A DNA stretch of 64,000 nucleotides from Pararoseomonas sp. SCSIO 73927. GTDB taxonomy: Bacteria; Pseudomonadota; Alphaproteobacteria; Acetobacterales; Acetobacteraceae. The notes under the pieces were generated by a model, which saw only the letters and a program-made list of their open reading frames with translations, ran no database searches and was not told the origin of the DNA. This document shows positions 52,909-61,118 of this stretch, in pieces. The position numbers were made by a program, and so were the translations under genes. Location: positions 5,401,727 to 5,465,726 of the forward strand of contig NZ_CP146232.1 in assembly GCF_037040815.1 (NCBI RefSeq). The letters run 5' to 3'. Numbering within the stretch: the stretch's first letter is position 1; each line of letters begins with the position of its first letter.

Positions 52909-53343
52909 TCAGCCCTCCACCACGCTCATGCCCATGGCGCGGGCGGAGCCGGCCAGCATCCGAACCGCGGCCTCTTCGGTCTCGCAGTTCATGTCCTTCA
53001 TCTTCACCTTGGCGATCTCGGCCAGCTGCGTCTTCGTCACGCGGCCGACGATGCCACCCTTGCCCGGGGTCTGGCTGCCCTTCTCGATCTTCGCCGCCTT
53101 CAGCAGGAAGTAGGTGTTGGGCGGGGTCTTGGTGATGAAGGAGAAGGTGCGGTCCGAGTAGGCGGTGATCACCACCGGCGTCGGGGTCCCGGGCTCCATG
53201 CCCTGGGTGGCCGCGTTGAATTCCTTCACGAACTGCATGATGTTCAGGCCGCGCTGACCCAGCGCCGGACCCACCGGCGGGGACGGATTCGCCTTGCCCG
53301 CCGGGATCTGCAGCTTGATGTAGCCGACGATCTTCTTCGCCAT
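52909..53343 (-). CDS. rplK: 50S ribosomal protein L11
   Basis: 144 residues from the ATG at 53343. [20 protein letters not shown] and [18 protein letters not shown] start the protein; [20 protein letters not shown] is in the rRNA-binding half. L11 is needed for RelA activation and release-factor function. First gene after the candidate promoter at 53482-53510. Confidence 0.99.
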   Translation of the reverse strand: MAKKIVGYIKLQIPAGKANPSPPVGPALGQRGLNIMQFVKEFNAATQGMEPGTPTPVVITAYSDRTFSFITKTPPNTYFLLKAAKIEKGSQTPGKGGIVGRVTKTQLAEIAKVKMKDMNCETEEAAVRMLAGSARAMGMSVVEG

Positions 53344-53481
53344 CTCTGGCACCTCTCTCGATCAGAGGCCCGCGGTACCGGCGGCCCGCCCCACAAGTCG
53401 GGGCGCTGGCCTCCCGCGTTCCTGAAAACGCGCGGCGGCCGGGCGGGGAAATCATCCCCGGCCCGGCCGGCGCGGGGGCGG

Positions 53482-53510
53482 CTTATAGGCGGGGGCGGCC
53501 GGCGAGTCCA
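53482..53510 (-). promoter_or_regulatory. Candidate sigma-70 promoter for rplKAJL-rpoBC
   Basis: TGGACT (53510-53505), a 17-base spacer, then TATAAG (53487-53482), about 140 bases before rplK and entirely after the allE stop. Spacing is ideal and the -10 strong, so rplK probably has its own promoter. Confidence 0.6.
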
Positions 53511-53562
53511 GAAATAGTTTCACCCCCGGCCACCCCTTCAGCCGCCCGGATCGGATTCCCGA

Positions 53563-54330
53563 TCAGATCACGTCCCGGTTCACGTCCTTGTACAGCAGGT
53601 ACTCGCAGACCTCGTTGCCCGTCGCGTAGATCTGCTGCGGCACGTAGGGGCCCATCCAGACGAAGTCGCCCGCCCAGAGCTCGTGCCAGTCCCGCCCTAG
53701 CAGCTGCAGCGCCTGCCCTTGGAGCATCACCATCCCATGCTCCATCACATGCGTCTCGATGCACCAGAAATGGGCGCCGGGCGCGTAGCACATGATGTTC
53801 ATCTCGAAGTCCATGGGCATGTCGCGCAGCCCGATCAGGCAGTGCCGCCAGCGCGGCCCGCTCTCCTCCTTCAGCGCCGTGTCGCGGTGCCCCAGGATCA
53901 CATTCGGCGCCGGCACCCCGGACGCGGGCTGGTAGGGCTTGCGGACCCAGATCGCCCTCGCCTCGCCTTGCCCGGCGTTCCGCACGGAGTAGGGGACACC
54001 CTGCGGCACGTACACGTAGGCACCCGTGCCGAGAGGATGGGCCGCCCCCTCCACGGTCACCTCCAGCGTCCCGTCCTGGACGTAGAGGAAGGCCTGCACC
54101 CCGTCATCCACCGCCCCCGCGCTCCCCGTCCCCGGCGGCAGGATCAGCAGGGCCTGGGCGAAGCCCGCGCCCATCCTGCGACTGGTCTGGAACCGCACGG
54201 TCACGCCCGGCCAGTTCGGCAGCAGGCTGTCCATGATCCCCTCGGGCGGGAAGACGCAGTAGCCCGGCATCAGCATCGTCCGGTTGTGGCCGATGATGCC
54301 GGGCGGGGGGTTGTGGGTGGGGACGCGCAT
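53563..54330 (-). CDS. allE: (S)-ureidoglycine aminohydrolase (bicupin)
   Basis: Converts (S)-ureidoglycine to (S)-ureidoglycolate and ammonia in allantoin breakdown. 255 residues with two cupin halves. The first holds PGTGSAGAVDDGVQAFLYVQ and YVYVPQGVPYSVRNAGQG; the second holds the metal-site region HFWCIETHVMEHGMVMLQGQ and FVWMGPYVPQQIYATG. The family match (MLMPGYCVFPPEGI, NWPGVTVRFQTSRRMG) is clear. No other allantoin gene is nearby. It sits between nusG and rplK, set off by a terminator before it and a promoter after it. Confidence 0.9.
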   Translation of the reverse strand: MRVPTHNPPPGIIGHNRTMLMPGYCVFPPEGIMDSLLPNWPGVTVRFQTSRRMGAGFAQALLILPPGTGSAGAVDDGVQAFLYVQDGTLEVTVEGAAHPLGTGAYVYVPQGVPYSVRNAGQGEARAIWVRKPYQPASGVPAPNVILGHRDTALKEESGPRWRHCLIGLRDMPMDFEMNIMCYAPGAHFWCIETHVMEHGMVMLQGQALQLLGRDWHELWAGDFVWMGPYVPQQIYATGNEVCEYLLYKDVNRDVI

Positions 54331-54423
54331 GGACCTGCCTCAGGACGAAGGGAATAGCGGCACCATGCCGCCCGCCCGCCATCAAGCAAGCGGCCTGCCG
54401 GAAGCGGAAGCGCAGGAATCGGA

Positions 54424-54455
54424 AAGGGCCGCGCCGGTTGCCCGGCACGGCCCTT
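54424..54455 (-). terminator. Intrinsic terminator after nusG
   Basis: On the minus strand AAGGGCCG-T-GCCGG, loop GCAA, CCGGC-G-CGGCCCTT, then TTCC. A 13-bp stem with one mismatch, 27 bases after the nusG stop. It separates nusG from allE transcription, though the T-tract is short. Confidence 0.6.
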
Positions 54456-54482
54456 CGAAACCCTGGGGCGGGCCCCGGCGGA

Positions 54483-55019
54483 TCAGGCCTTCTCGACCTG
54501 CCCGTACTCCAGCTCCACCGGCGTCGCGCGGCCGAAGATCGAGACGGAGACCTTCACCCGGCCCTTCTCCTCGTCCACTTCCTCCACCACGCCGTTGAAG
54601 CTGGTGAAGGGGCCGTCCGCCACGCGGACGTTCTCGCCCACCTCGAAGGTGATGGCGGGGCGGCGGGGCTTCTCCACGGTGTCCTGCACCTGCTGAAGCA
54701 TCCGCATCGCCTCCCGCTCCGGGATCGGGCTGGGCTTGTTCCGGGCGCCGAGAAAGCCGGTGACCTTCGGCGTGTCCTTCACCAGGTGCCAGGCGTCGTC
54801 CGTCATCTCCATCTTCACCAGCACGTAGCCGGGGAAGAACTTGCGCTCGGTGTTCACCTTCTGCCCGCGGCGCACCTCGACCACCTCCTCGGAGGGGACG
54901 AGGACGTCCTCGATCCGGTCGGCCAGGCCCTTCTGGGCGGCCTGCTCCTTGATCTGCTGGGCGATCTTCTTCTCGAAGCCCGAGTAGACGTGGACCACGT
55001 ACCACTTCTTGTCGGCCAT
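54483..55019 (-). CDS. nusG: Transcription termination/antitermination factor NusG
   Basis: 178 residues. NGN domain: KKWYVVHVYSGFEKKIAQQI and the GYVLVKMEMTDDAWHLVKDT segment, which binds the polymerase clamp; the KOW domain has FEVGENVRVADGPFTSFNGV, which binds Rho or S10. Follows secE by 83 bases, as in most bacteria. Confidence 0.98.
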   Translation of the reverse strand: MADKKWYVVHVYSGFEKKIAQQIKEQAAQKGLADRIEDVLVPSEEVVEVRRGQKVNTERKFFPGYVLVKMEMTDDAWHLVKDTPKVTGFLGARNKPSPIPEREAMRMLQQVQDTVEKPRRPAITFEVGENVRVADGPFTSFNGVVEEVDEEKGRVKVSVSIFGRATPVELEYGQVEKA

Positions 55020-55102
55020 GGCCGTGAACCTCCGATCTGTGGCGCCGCCGCCTCCGGCCCGGGCGTCCCCGGGGCCTCCGGCGCGGCGCGGAATGAGTGC
55101 GG

Positions 55103-55297
55103 TCAGCCGAAGCCGAAAAGCAGGCGCATGCCGAGCTGGATGAGCCAGTCCGTCACCAGGAAGAACACCGCCGCCAGCGCCGACAGGGCGAGCACGAGCC
55201 CCGTGGTGATCAGCGTCTCCTTCCGGCTCGGCCAGGTGACGCGGCCGATCTCCTGGCGGACATCGCGGAAGTAGCCCACAGGATTGAAACCGGCCAC
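55103..55297 (-). CDS. secE: Preprotein translocase subunit SecE
   Basis: 64 residues from a GTG at 55297 with GGGAGGG upstream; the ORF continues upstream into tRNA sequence and is not coding there. The amphipathic helix (FRDVRQEIGRVTWPSRKET) and one membrane segment (TTGLVLALSALAAVFFLVTD) are the minimal SecE form. Partner of SecY. Confidence 0.95.
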   Translation of the reverse strand: MAGFNPVGYFRDVRQEIGRVTWPSRKETLITTGLVLALSALAAVFFLVTDWLIQLGMRLLFGFG

Positions 55298-55385
55298 GTC
55301 AGGCGCCCTCCCGGCGCGGGGCCCGCTGGTGGGGCCCAGGGACGGTCCGGCGCCATGCCGAAAAATGGTCATGCGCGGCCCGCCC

Positions 55386-55462
55386 TGGCAGGGGCGGAGG
55401 GTCTCGAACCCCCAACCTCCGGTTTTGGAGACCGGCGCTCTAGCCAATTGAGCTACGCCCCT
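55386..55462 (-). tRNA. tRNA-Trp (anticodon CCA)
   Basis: On the minus strand AGGGGCG pairs with CGCCCCT; the D arm is GCTCAATTGGCTAGAGC; the anticodon stem is CCGGT/ACCGG around CTCCAAA, giving anticodon CCA; the T arm is GGGGGTTCGAGACCCTC. The discriminator is G and CCA is encoded in the DNA. Located directly before secE, the usual place for trnW. Confidence 0.97.
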
Positions 55463-55554
55463 AAGGCGGGTCCGCGCAGGGGGCGTGCCTTACGGCAAGC
55501 CGCGGCGCCTGTCGAGAGGGGGCGGCCATGGAACAGGCGGGCGGCGCGCCACGC

Positions 55555-56667
55555 CTAGCGCGGGAGCCGCTCCATGTAGTCCTGGCACAGCACCCGCAGC
55601 ACGGCCCGCTGGAACGAGACGGGGTCGCGCAGATCGATCCCGTACTGGCGCAGCGCCAGCAACAGGTAGCGCCGGACAAGGTCCGGGTCGTGCGCCGCCT
55701 CGGCCGCGGCGATAGCGGCCGGCGCCGCTTCGGGATCGGCCAGCTCCGTCGCTACCGCCCGGTACTCCGCCTTTCCCGCCGCAACCACCGGCCGCGCGTG
55801 CAGCAGCGCCTCGAATCCCACGCCGGAGTTGACGGTCAGCACGGCCCGCGCCCGCGGGATCAGGGCGTGGACCGAGGCCCGGCTGACGGAGACGGGGCCG
55901 GCAGGCAGCGCCTCCAGGAAGCGGCCTACCGCCGGGTCCGTGCAGTGCGGGTGGCGCTTGATCACCACGGGGATCCCCGCCCCGGCCAGGGCCGCCACCA
56001 TGCGCCGCACCCCCTCCAGGTAGGGCGCCTCGAAGAGCTTCAGCGCGATCACCGAGTCGTTGGGGAGTTGCAGCGGGAGGAAGACGAACCCCTCCCCCTC
56101 CACCGGCACGGAGGCGTCCTGCCGGTACTTGGACCGCCCCTCCGCCAGCCAGGGCCGGGTGGTTCCCTCGTGGAAGGCCTCCGCCGTGGCGGCGTCCACC
56201 GCCAACAGGTCCCGCCGCTCCAGCGCGGCGAGTTCCGACCAGCCGGAGTACCCGAGCCGGTCGAAGAGGAGCATGTGCGGCAGCGCGCCCGCCTTGTAGT
56301 GCCAGCGGCCCGTGGCCTTGCCGTTGCTGTGCCAGGTCAGCCGCACCGGAGGCCGGTCGGCACTACCAGCGGGCAGCGGCTCGTGCGGGGAGTGGAGCAG
56401 CAGGGGGGCGTTGGCGGCCGCCAGCACCTCCACCACACCGTCCCGCATCGCCCGGTACTCCGGCGCCTCTACCCGGTGCGCCATGGTCCAGGTCGGGCGC
56501 GTCACGCCCTGCAGGATCCGGATGGCGGGCATGGGGTCGGCCACGCGCCAGGTCTCGCGCGCCATCTTCCGGACCAGGGGCCAGAAATCCGTCCGCCCTT
56601 TCCAGAACGCCGCCTCCAGCGCCGTCCCCTCGGGGATCGCCAGCGCGGCCTCGTCCGTCAGGGGCAC
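55555..56667 (-). CDS. Capsular-polysaccharide export/Kdo-transferase-like protein (KpsC/KpsS type)
   Basis: 370 residues from a GTG behind GAGGG. The C-terminal half shows KRHPHC in GIPVVIKRHPHCTDP and the box AVLTVNSGVGFEALLHARPV, both typical of KpsC/KpsS-like glycosyltransferases that act on capsule lipid anchors. FVFLPLQLPNDSVI corresponds to the family's PLQ(x)DS box. Sequence before residue 100 is not recognised. A role in surface polysaccharide is inferred; substrate unknown. Last gene of a run of minus-strand genes. Confidence 0.75.
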   Translation of the reverse strand: MPLTDEAALAIPEGTALEAAFWKGRTDFWPLVRKMARETWRVADPMPAIRILQGVTRPTWTMAHRVEAPEYRAMRDGVVEVLAAANAPLLLHSPHEPLPAGSADRPPVRLTWHSNGKATGRWHYKAGALPHMLLFDRLGYSGWSELAALERRDLLAVDAATAEAFHEGTTRPWLAEGRSKYRQDASVPVEGEGFVFLPLQLPNDSVIALKLFEAPYLEGVRRMVAALAGAGIPVVIKRHPHCTDPAVGRFLEALPAGPVSVSRASVHALIPRARAVLTVNSGVGFEALLHARPVVAAGKAEYRAVATELADPEAAPAAIAAAEAAHDPDLVRRYLLLALRQYGIDLRDPVSFQRAVLRVLCQDYMERLPR

Positions 56668-56677
56668 CGCCGCGCCC

Positions 56678-57106
56678 TCAGCCGCGCGGCGGGTCCTGCA
56701 CCACCAGGGTGCGGGCCAGCCGGTCGTGCCAGCACTGCCGGCGCGGATCCCAGAGCATCCAGAAATAGCCCAGTCCCAGCGGCAGGCCGGAGATGATGTA
56801 GCCGACGTAGCGGGCCACCAGCCGCGGGAAGGGCGGCATGCCGCCCGTCTCCGCGTCCACCACCCGCAGCCGCATCAGCATCTTGCCCGGAGAGGCCTGC
56901 CGCGTGACCCAGAACTGCAGGATGATGAGGGCGGAGATGAGCTGGAGCAGGAGGTCGGCGCCGGCGGAGAGGGCCTGCCCACCGCGCACCCCCTCCCCGA
57001 GCGTCACGAGGACGAAGCCCAGGGGCAGCATCCACGCCGCGTCGATCAGCTGCGCCGCGGTGCGCGACCAGAAATCCGCCAGCTCCACCCCGTGCCGATC
57101 GGACAT
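56678..57106 (-). CDS. RDD family membrane protein
   Basis: 142 residues from the ATG at 57106 with GGAGGG upstream. The RDD motif region is ELADFWSRTAAQLIDAAWML, followed by hydrophobic segments and the conserved ASPGKMLMRLRVVDAETGG. The C-terminal QCWHDRLARTLVV is also typical. RDD proteins sit in the inner membrane, some linked to transport of ions or compatible solutes; the role here is unknown. Ten bases separate it from the KpsC-like gene, so they may be coupled. Confidence 0.85.
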   Translation of the reverse strand: MSDRHGVELADFWSRTAAQLIDAAWMLPLGFVLVTLGEGVRGGQALSAGADLLLQLISALIILQFWVTRQASPGKMLMRLRVVDAETGGMPPFPRLVARYVGYIISGLPLGLGYFWMLWDPRRQCWHDRLARTLVVQDPPRG

Positions 57107-57283
57107 GCCGCCCTCCACCTCCGTCCCTTCTCCGTGGCGGAAGATGGCTTGTCCAGCCCTCCCGTCAGCCCCCCGGCCGCCGTTTCCAACCAGTCAGTTC
57201 GTTGGGCTGAAGGCCGCGATCCCCGTGCCGGCAGGCCGGTAGGTGACGCCGTATGGCGGCCGTGCGCCCCTACGCCAGCCCTG

Positions 57284-59119
57284 TCAGGCGACGGCCTCAG
57301 GCACCTCCAGCAGCGCCCGCCAAGGCCCGGGCCGGGCGGCCAGCTCGGCGGGCGATCCCTGCTCCCGCACCTGCCCCTCGCCCACCACCACGATCCGGTC
57401 GAAGCCGCGCAGGGTGGAGAGGCGGTGCGCCACCGCGATCACCGTGCGCCCGCGCATCAGCCGCTCCAGCGCCGCCTGCACCGCCTCCTCGGATTCCGTG
57501 TCGAGCGCGGAGGTCGCCTCGTCCAGGAGCAGGATTGGCGCGTCCTTCAGCAGCGCGCGGGCGATCGCCAGCCGCTGCCTCTGCCCGCCGGAGAGGCGCG
57601 CGCCGCGCTGCCCCACCTCCGTCCGGAAGCCCTGCGGCAAGGCCTCGATGAACTCCCGGCAGTGCGCGGCCTCGGCGGCGCGCATCACCTCGGCATCCGT
57701 CGCGTCCGGGCGGCCGTAGCGGATGTTCTCCAGCACCGATCGCTGAAACAGGGATACGTCCTGCGGCACCACCGCCAGCGCCGCCGCCAGGCTCGCCTGG
57801 GTGGCGCCGGCGATGTCCTGCCCGTCGATCAGGATCCGCCCCGATCCCGGCGCGCCCAGCCGCTGCAGCAGCGCCAGTGCCGTGGACTTGCCGGAGCCGG
57901 AGCGCCCGACCAGCCCCACCCTCTCCCCCGCCGCGATGGAGAGGTCGAAGTGGCGCAGCACGTGGCCGGTGCCGGGATAGGCGAAGGAGACGTCCTGGAA
58001 GGCCACCGCCCCGCCGCGCGGCCGGATCGGCGCCGCGTCCTCCCGGTCCGCCAGGGCGTGCGGCACCAGCAGGGCTTTCACCGCCTCGGACAGCCGCGCC
58101 ACGTGCTGGGTCAGCTCCACCAGCGCCACCGCCAGGTCGCGCGTGCCGTGCAGGATCACGAAGCCCAGCCCGCAGGCCATCACCACGTCGCCCGTGGTCG
58201 CCCGCCCGGCCTGCCACAGCAGCAGCGCCCAGCAGAGCAGCCCCACCGTCAGCGCCACCGTCGCCACGGCATGGGCCAGGCGCAGCTTCTCCAGGTAGCG
58301 CAGGCTGCGCTTGCGGGAGGCGACCTCCTGCCCGACCGTGGTGCCGAAGCGCTGCCTCTCCCGGATCGTGGCGCCGAAGGCGCGGACGAGGCCGATGTTC
58401 TGCACCACGTCCACCAGCTCGCCATCCACCGCCGCGGCCTTGGCGGCGTAGTCCTGGTGCAGGTCGCGCCCGCGCCCGGCCGCCCAGGTCAGCAGCGCCG
58501 CCATCCCGGCGGCAACCGTGAACAGCACCCCCGCCATCACCGGGTCCACCCCCGCCAGGAAGGCGTTGGCGACGAGCACGGCCACCATCGGCGGCAGCGC
58601 GTTCCAGGTGATGGTGGAGAGCACGGTCCAGGCCGCATTCGCCGTGGCGCTGATCCGCCCGGCCATCAGCCCGGGGGAGCGCTCCGCGAAGTAGTCAGGC
58701 GCGTGGCCGGAGAGGTGGTGGAATAGGTCGGAGCGCAGGTCGCCCGTCACGCGCGTGAAGCTGTCCGCCGCGATCCAGCCGCCGAGCCGCCAGAGCAGGT
58801 TGTCCCCCGCCACGATCGTCGCCAGCACGCCCAGGGCCATCCAGGGGGCGCCGCCGGCGCCGGGCCCGGCCGCCAGCGTGTCCACCAGGTGCTTCACCGC
58901 GTACTGCGAGCCGACGGAGCAGCCCACCGCCGCCAGCACCGCCGCCAGCACCACCGCATGCGCCGCCCGGTGCAGCATGACGTAGCGCAGCAGGAAGGCG
59001 ATCGGCCGCTCGGCATAGGGCAGCAGCGCCGCCCGCTCATCCCGCGGGTGGGATGGCTGGGCCAGGCCCGCTTGCGCGCGCCGTGTCGTCCGGGGGGCGC
59101 CGAAGACGGTTGCCGACAT
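57284..59119 (-). CDS. ABC exporter, fused permease and ATPase
   Basis: 611 residues with an N-terminal six-segment membrane domain (AVVLAAVLAAVGCSVGSQYA, GVLATIVAGDNLLWRL and others) and a C-terminal ATPase. Walker A is VGRSGSGKST with Lys411, the Q-loop is VVPQDVSLFQ, the signature LSGGQRQRLAIA, and Walker B ILLLDEATSALD. It works as a homodimer, as in MsbA-like or multidrug exporters. Given the glycan neighbours, export of a lipid-linked sugar is possible. The DNA upstream is a 257-base divergent spacer. Confidence 0.93.
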   Translation of the reverse strand: MSATVFGAPRTTRRAQAGLAQPSHPRDERAALLPYAERPIAFLLRYVMLHRAAHAVVLAAVLAAVGCSVGSQYAVKHLVDTLAAGPGAGGAPWMALGVLATIVAGDNLLWRLGGWIAADSFTRVTGDLRSDLFHHLSGHAPDYFAERSPGLMAGRISATANAAWTVLSTITWNALPPMVAVLVANAFLAGVDPVMAGVLFTVAAGMAALLTWAAGRGRDLHQDYAAKAAAVDGELVDVVQNIGLVRAFGATIRERQRFGTTVGQEVASRKRSLRYLEKLRLAHAVATVALTVGLLCWALLLWQAGRATTGDVVMACGLGFVILHGTRDLAVALVELTQHVARLSEAVKALLVPHALADREDAAPIRPRGGAVAFQDVSFAYPGTGHVLRHFDLSIAAGERVGLVGRSGSGKSTALALLQRLGAPGSGRILIDGQDIAGATQASLAAALAVVPQDVSLFQRSVLENIRYGRPDATDAEVMRAAEAAHCREFIEALPQGFRTEVGQRGARLSGGQRQRLAIARALLKDAPILLLDEATSALDTESEEAVQAALERLMRGRTVIAVAHRLSTLRGFDRIVVVGEGQVREQGSPAELAARPGPWRALLEVPEAVA

Positions 59120-59376
59120 GCCAAATCCTTCTCGCCGGTCCCGGCGCGGCCGGGACGCGATTCCTCCTTGAGACCGTGCTTTCCTCCTCTCCCGGCCACC
59201 GCGCGCGGCCGGGCCGGCCCTTGTCGGGCCCTGCCTGACGTGAGAACGCCGGAGAGGATGGGGGTTTCTGGCGGGATCTGGACGCGGCTGCCCCTTTTCG
59301 GCCGCAATCTCTGCGTTGGGAGGAGAAGCAAGAAAAGTTAAGCGGCGGGAGGCGCCCCCTTGCAGGAGAAGTCTTG

Positions 59377-60438
59377 ATGCGTATCGCCCAGGTCGCGCCG
59401 CTGCACGAGGCGGTTCCCCCGAAGCTCTACGGCGGGACGGAGCGGATCGTCTCCTTCCTGACGGAGGCGCTGGTGGAGCGCGGACACGAGGTGACCCTCT
59501 TCGCCACCGGGGACGCGGTGACGAAGGCCAACCTCGTCCCGATCCGCGAGAAGGCCCTGCGCCTGGACCCCACCGTGCGGGACGCCTGCGCCCCCCACAT
59601 GCTGATGCTGGAGACGGTGGCCCGCCGGGCGGCGGAGTTCGACGTCATCCACTTCCACCTGGACTACCTGCCCTTCTCCCTCTTCAGCCGGCAGTCCGTG
59701 CCCTGGGTCACCACCCTGCACGGCCGCCTGGACCTGCCGGAACTGGAGCCGGTCTTCGACGCCTTCCCCGAGGCGCGGGTGGTCTCCATCTCCGACTCCC
59801 AGCGCCGCCCCCTGCCCCGCGCCAACTGGGCCGCCACCATCCAGCACGGGCTGCCGAAGGACCTTCTCACGCCCCAGGGGGACGGCTCGGACGGCTACTT
59901 GGCCTTCCTCGGACGCATCTGCCCGGAGAAGCGGCCGGACCGCGCCATCAAGATCGCCGGCCTCTCCGGCGTGCCGCTGAAGATGGCCGCGAAGGTGGAC
60001 AGGGTGGATGCCGAGTACTTCGCGAAGGAGATCGAACCCCTGCTCGGCGGCGCCGACGTCGATTTCGTCGGCGAGATCTGCGACCTGCGGAAGCCCGGCT
60101 TCCTCTCCGGCGCCCGCGCCCTGCTGCTTCCGATCGACTGGCCGGAGCCCTTCGGCCTGGTGATGATCGAGGCGATGGCCTGCGGCACCCCCGTGATCGC
60201 CTACCCCGCCGGCTCCGTGCCGGAGGTGGTGGAGGACGGGCTGACCGGCTTCATCGTCCGCGACGAGAGGGAGGCCGCGGCCGCCGTCGCCCGGCTGGGC
60301 GAGCTGGACCGGGCGAAGATCCGCGCGCGCTTCGAGGAGCGCTTCACCGCCGACCGCATGGCGGCCGACTACGAGGCCCTGTTCGAGCGGATGCGGACGG
60401 AGACCCGCCCGCGCATCCGGCTCGCGGCGGGGGACTGA
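59377..60438 (+). CDS. Glycosyltransferase family 4
   Basis: 353 residues from the ATG at 59377 with CAGGAGAAG upstream. GT-B fold: the N-terminal KLYGGTERIVSFLTEALVER GH-box and the donor-site segment YLAFLGRICPEKRPDRAI, then PEPFGLVMIEAMACGTPVIA with the catalytic EX7E-like Glu pair. Cytoplasmic sugar transferase, substrate not determinable. It is the only plus-strand gene in the glycan block and diverges from the ABC exporter. Confidence 0.92.
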   Translation: MRIAQVAPLHEAVPPKLYGGTERIVSFLTEALVERGHEVTLFATGDAVTKANLVPIREKALRLDPTVRDACAPHMLMLETVARRAAEFDVIHFHLDYLPFSLFSRQSVPWVTTLHGRLDLPELEPVFDAFPEARVVSISDSQRRPLPRANWAATIQHGLPKDLLTPQGDGSDGYLAFLGRICPEKRPDRAIKIAGLSGVPLKMAAKVDRVDAEYFAKEIEPLLGGADVDFVGEICDLRKPGFLSGARALLLPIDWPEPFGLVMIEAMACGTPVIAYPAGSVPEVVEDGLTGFIVRDEREAAAAVARLGELDRAKIRARFEERFTADRMAADYEALFERMRTETRPRIRLAAGD

Positions 60439-60445
60439 ACCCGGC

Positions 60446-61108
60446 CTACCCGGCCCCGCCGGCCTGCTGCGACCGCAGCCAGGCCTCGGCCAGGAGGAAA
60501 TCGGCCTCGGTGTCGATGTCGATGTCCTCCGGGAAGTCCGTGACGATGAAGTAGGGGTTGCTGCCCACCCGCCGCCCCTCCGTCTCCATCAGCCCGCGCG
60601 GGAACAGGTAGCAGGCGCTGGTCTCTGCGTGGACGGGCTCCAGGTCCTGGGTCCGCTTCACATGGGTCAGCTCGTAGTTCAGCGGCCGGCCCCGGTACCA
60701 ACAGAAGGTCTGGATCGGCCGCACAGTCAGGGCCGAATCATGGGTCCCCCGCCGCACCGCCTCGATCGCGCCGGCAAAGGTGGCCGGCCGGATGAAGGGC
60801 GAGGTCACGTGGGCCAGCAGGTAGAAGTCGCTCCTCACCGCCGCCAGGAAGGCCCGGTAGATCTCCACGCCGAGAGTGCTGTCGCCATCCAGCTCCGCCG
60901 GGCGGAGGATGAACTCGACACCGTCCGGCAGGTGGTCCCGTACCGCCTCGTCCGAGCAGTAGACGCACACCCGGTCCAGCCCGGGCGTTACGAGGAGCGT
61001 CTCCAGCAGGTAGCGGGAGAGCGACTTGCCGCCGAGCGGGCGGATGCTCTTCCGCGCGACCCGCGTGCTGTTCAGGCGGATAGGCACGAAGGCGGTGATG
61101 CCGGGCAC
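60446..61108 (-). CDS. CMP-sugar synthetase-like cytidylyltransferase (NeuA-type)
   Basis: 220 residues from a GTG with GAGGAG upstream. The nucleotide-binding start VPIRLNSTRVARKSIRPLGG follows the pattern of acylneuraminate and Kdo cytidylyltransferases; later boxes are LLAHVTSPFIRPATFAGAIE and IDIDTEADFLLAEAWL. It would activate a nonulosonic or Kdo-like acid with CTP. Substrate is not predictable. Eight bases separate it convergently from the GT4 gene; it lies ten bases after the large unknown gene in the same direction. Confidence 0.85.
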   Translation of the reverse strand: MPGITAFVPIRLNSTRVARKSIRPLGGKSLSRYLLETLLVTPGLDRVCVYCSDEAVRDHLPDGVEFILRPAELDGDSTLGVEIYRAFLAAVRSDFYLLAHVTSPFIRPATFAGAIEAVRRGTHDSALTVRPIQTFCWYRGRPLNYELTHVKRTQDLEPVHAETSACYLFPRGLMETEGRRVGSNPYFIVTDFPEDIDIDTEADFLLAEAWLRSQQAGGAG

Positions 61109-61118
61109 GATGCTCTCC

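Noticed and set aside
55463..55554. Integration scar beside trnW
   Set aside because: No duplicated tRNA end, direct repeat or integrase was found on either edge of the glycan block.
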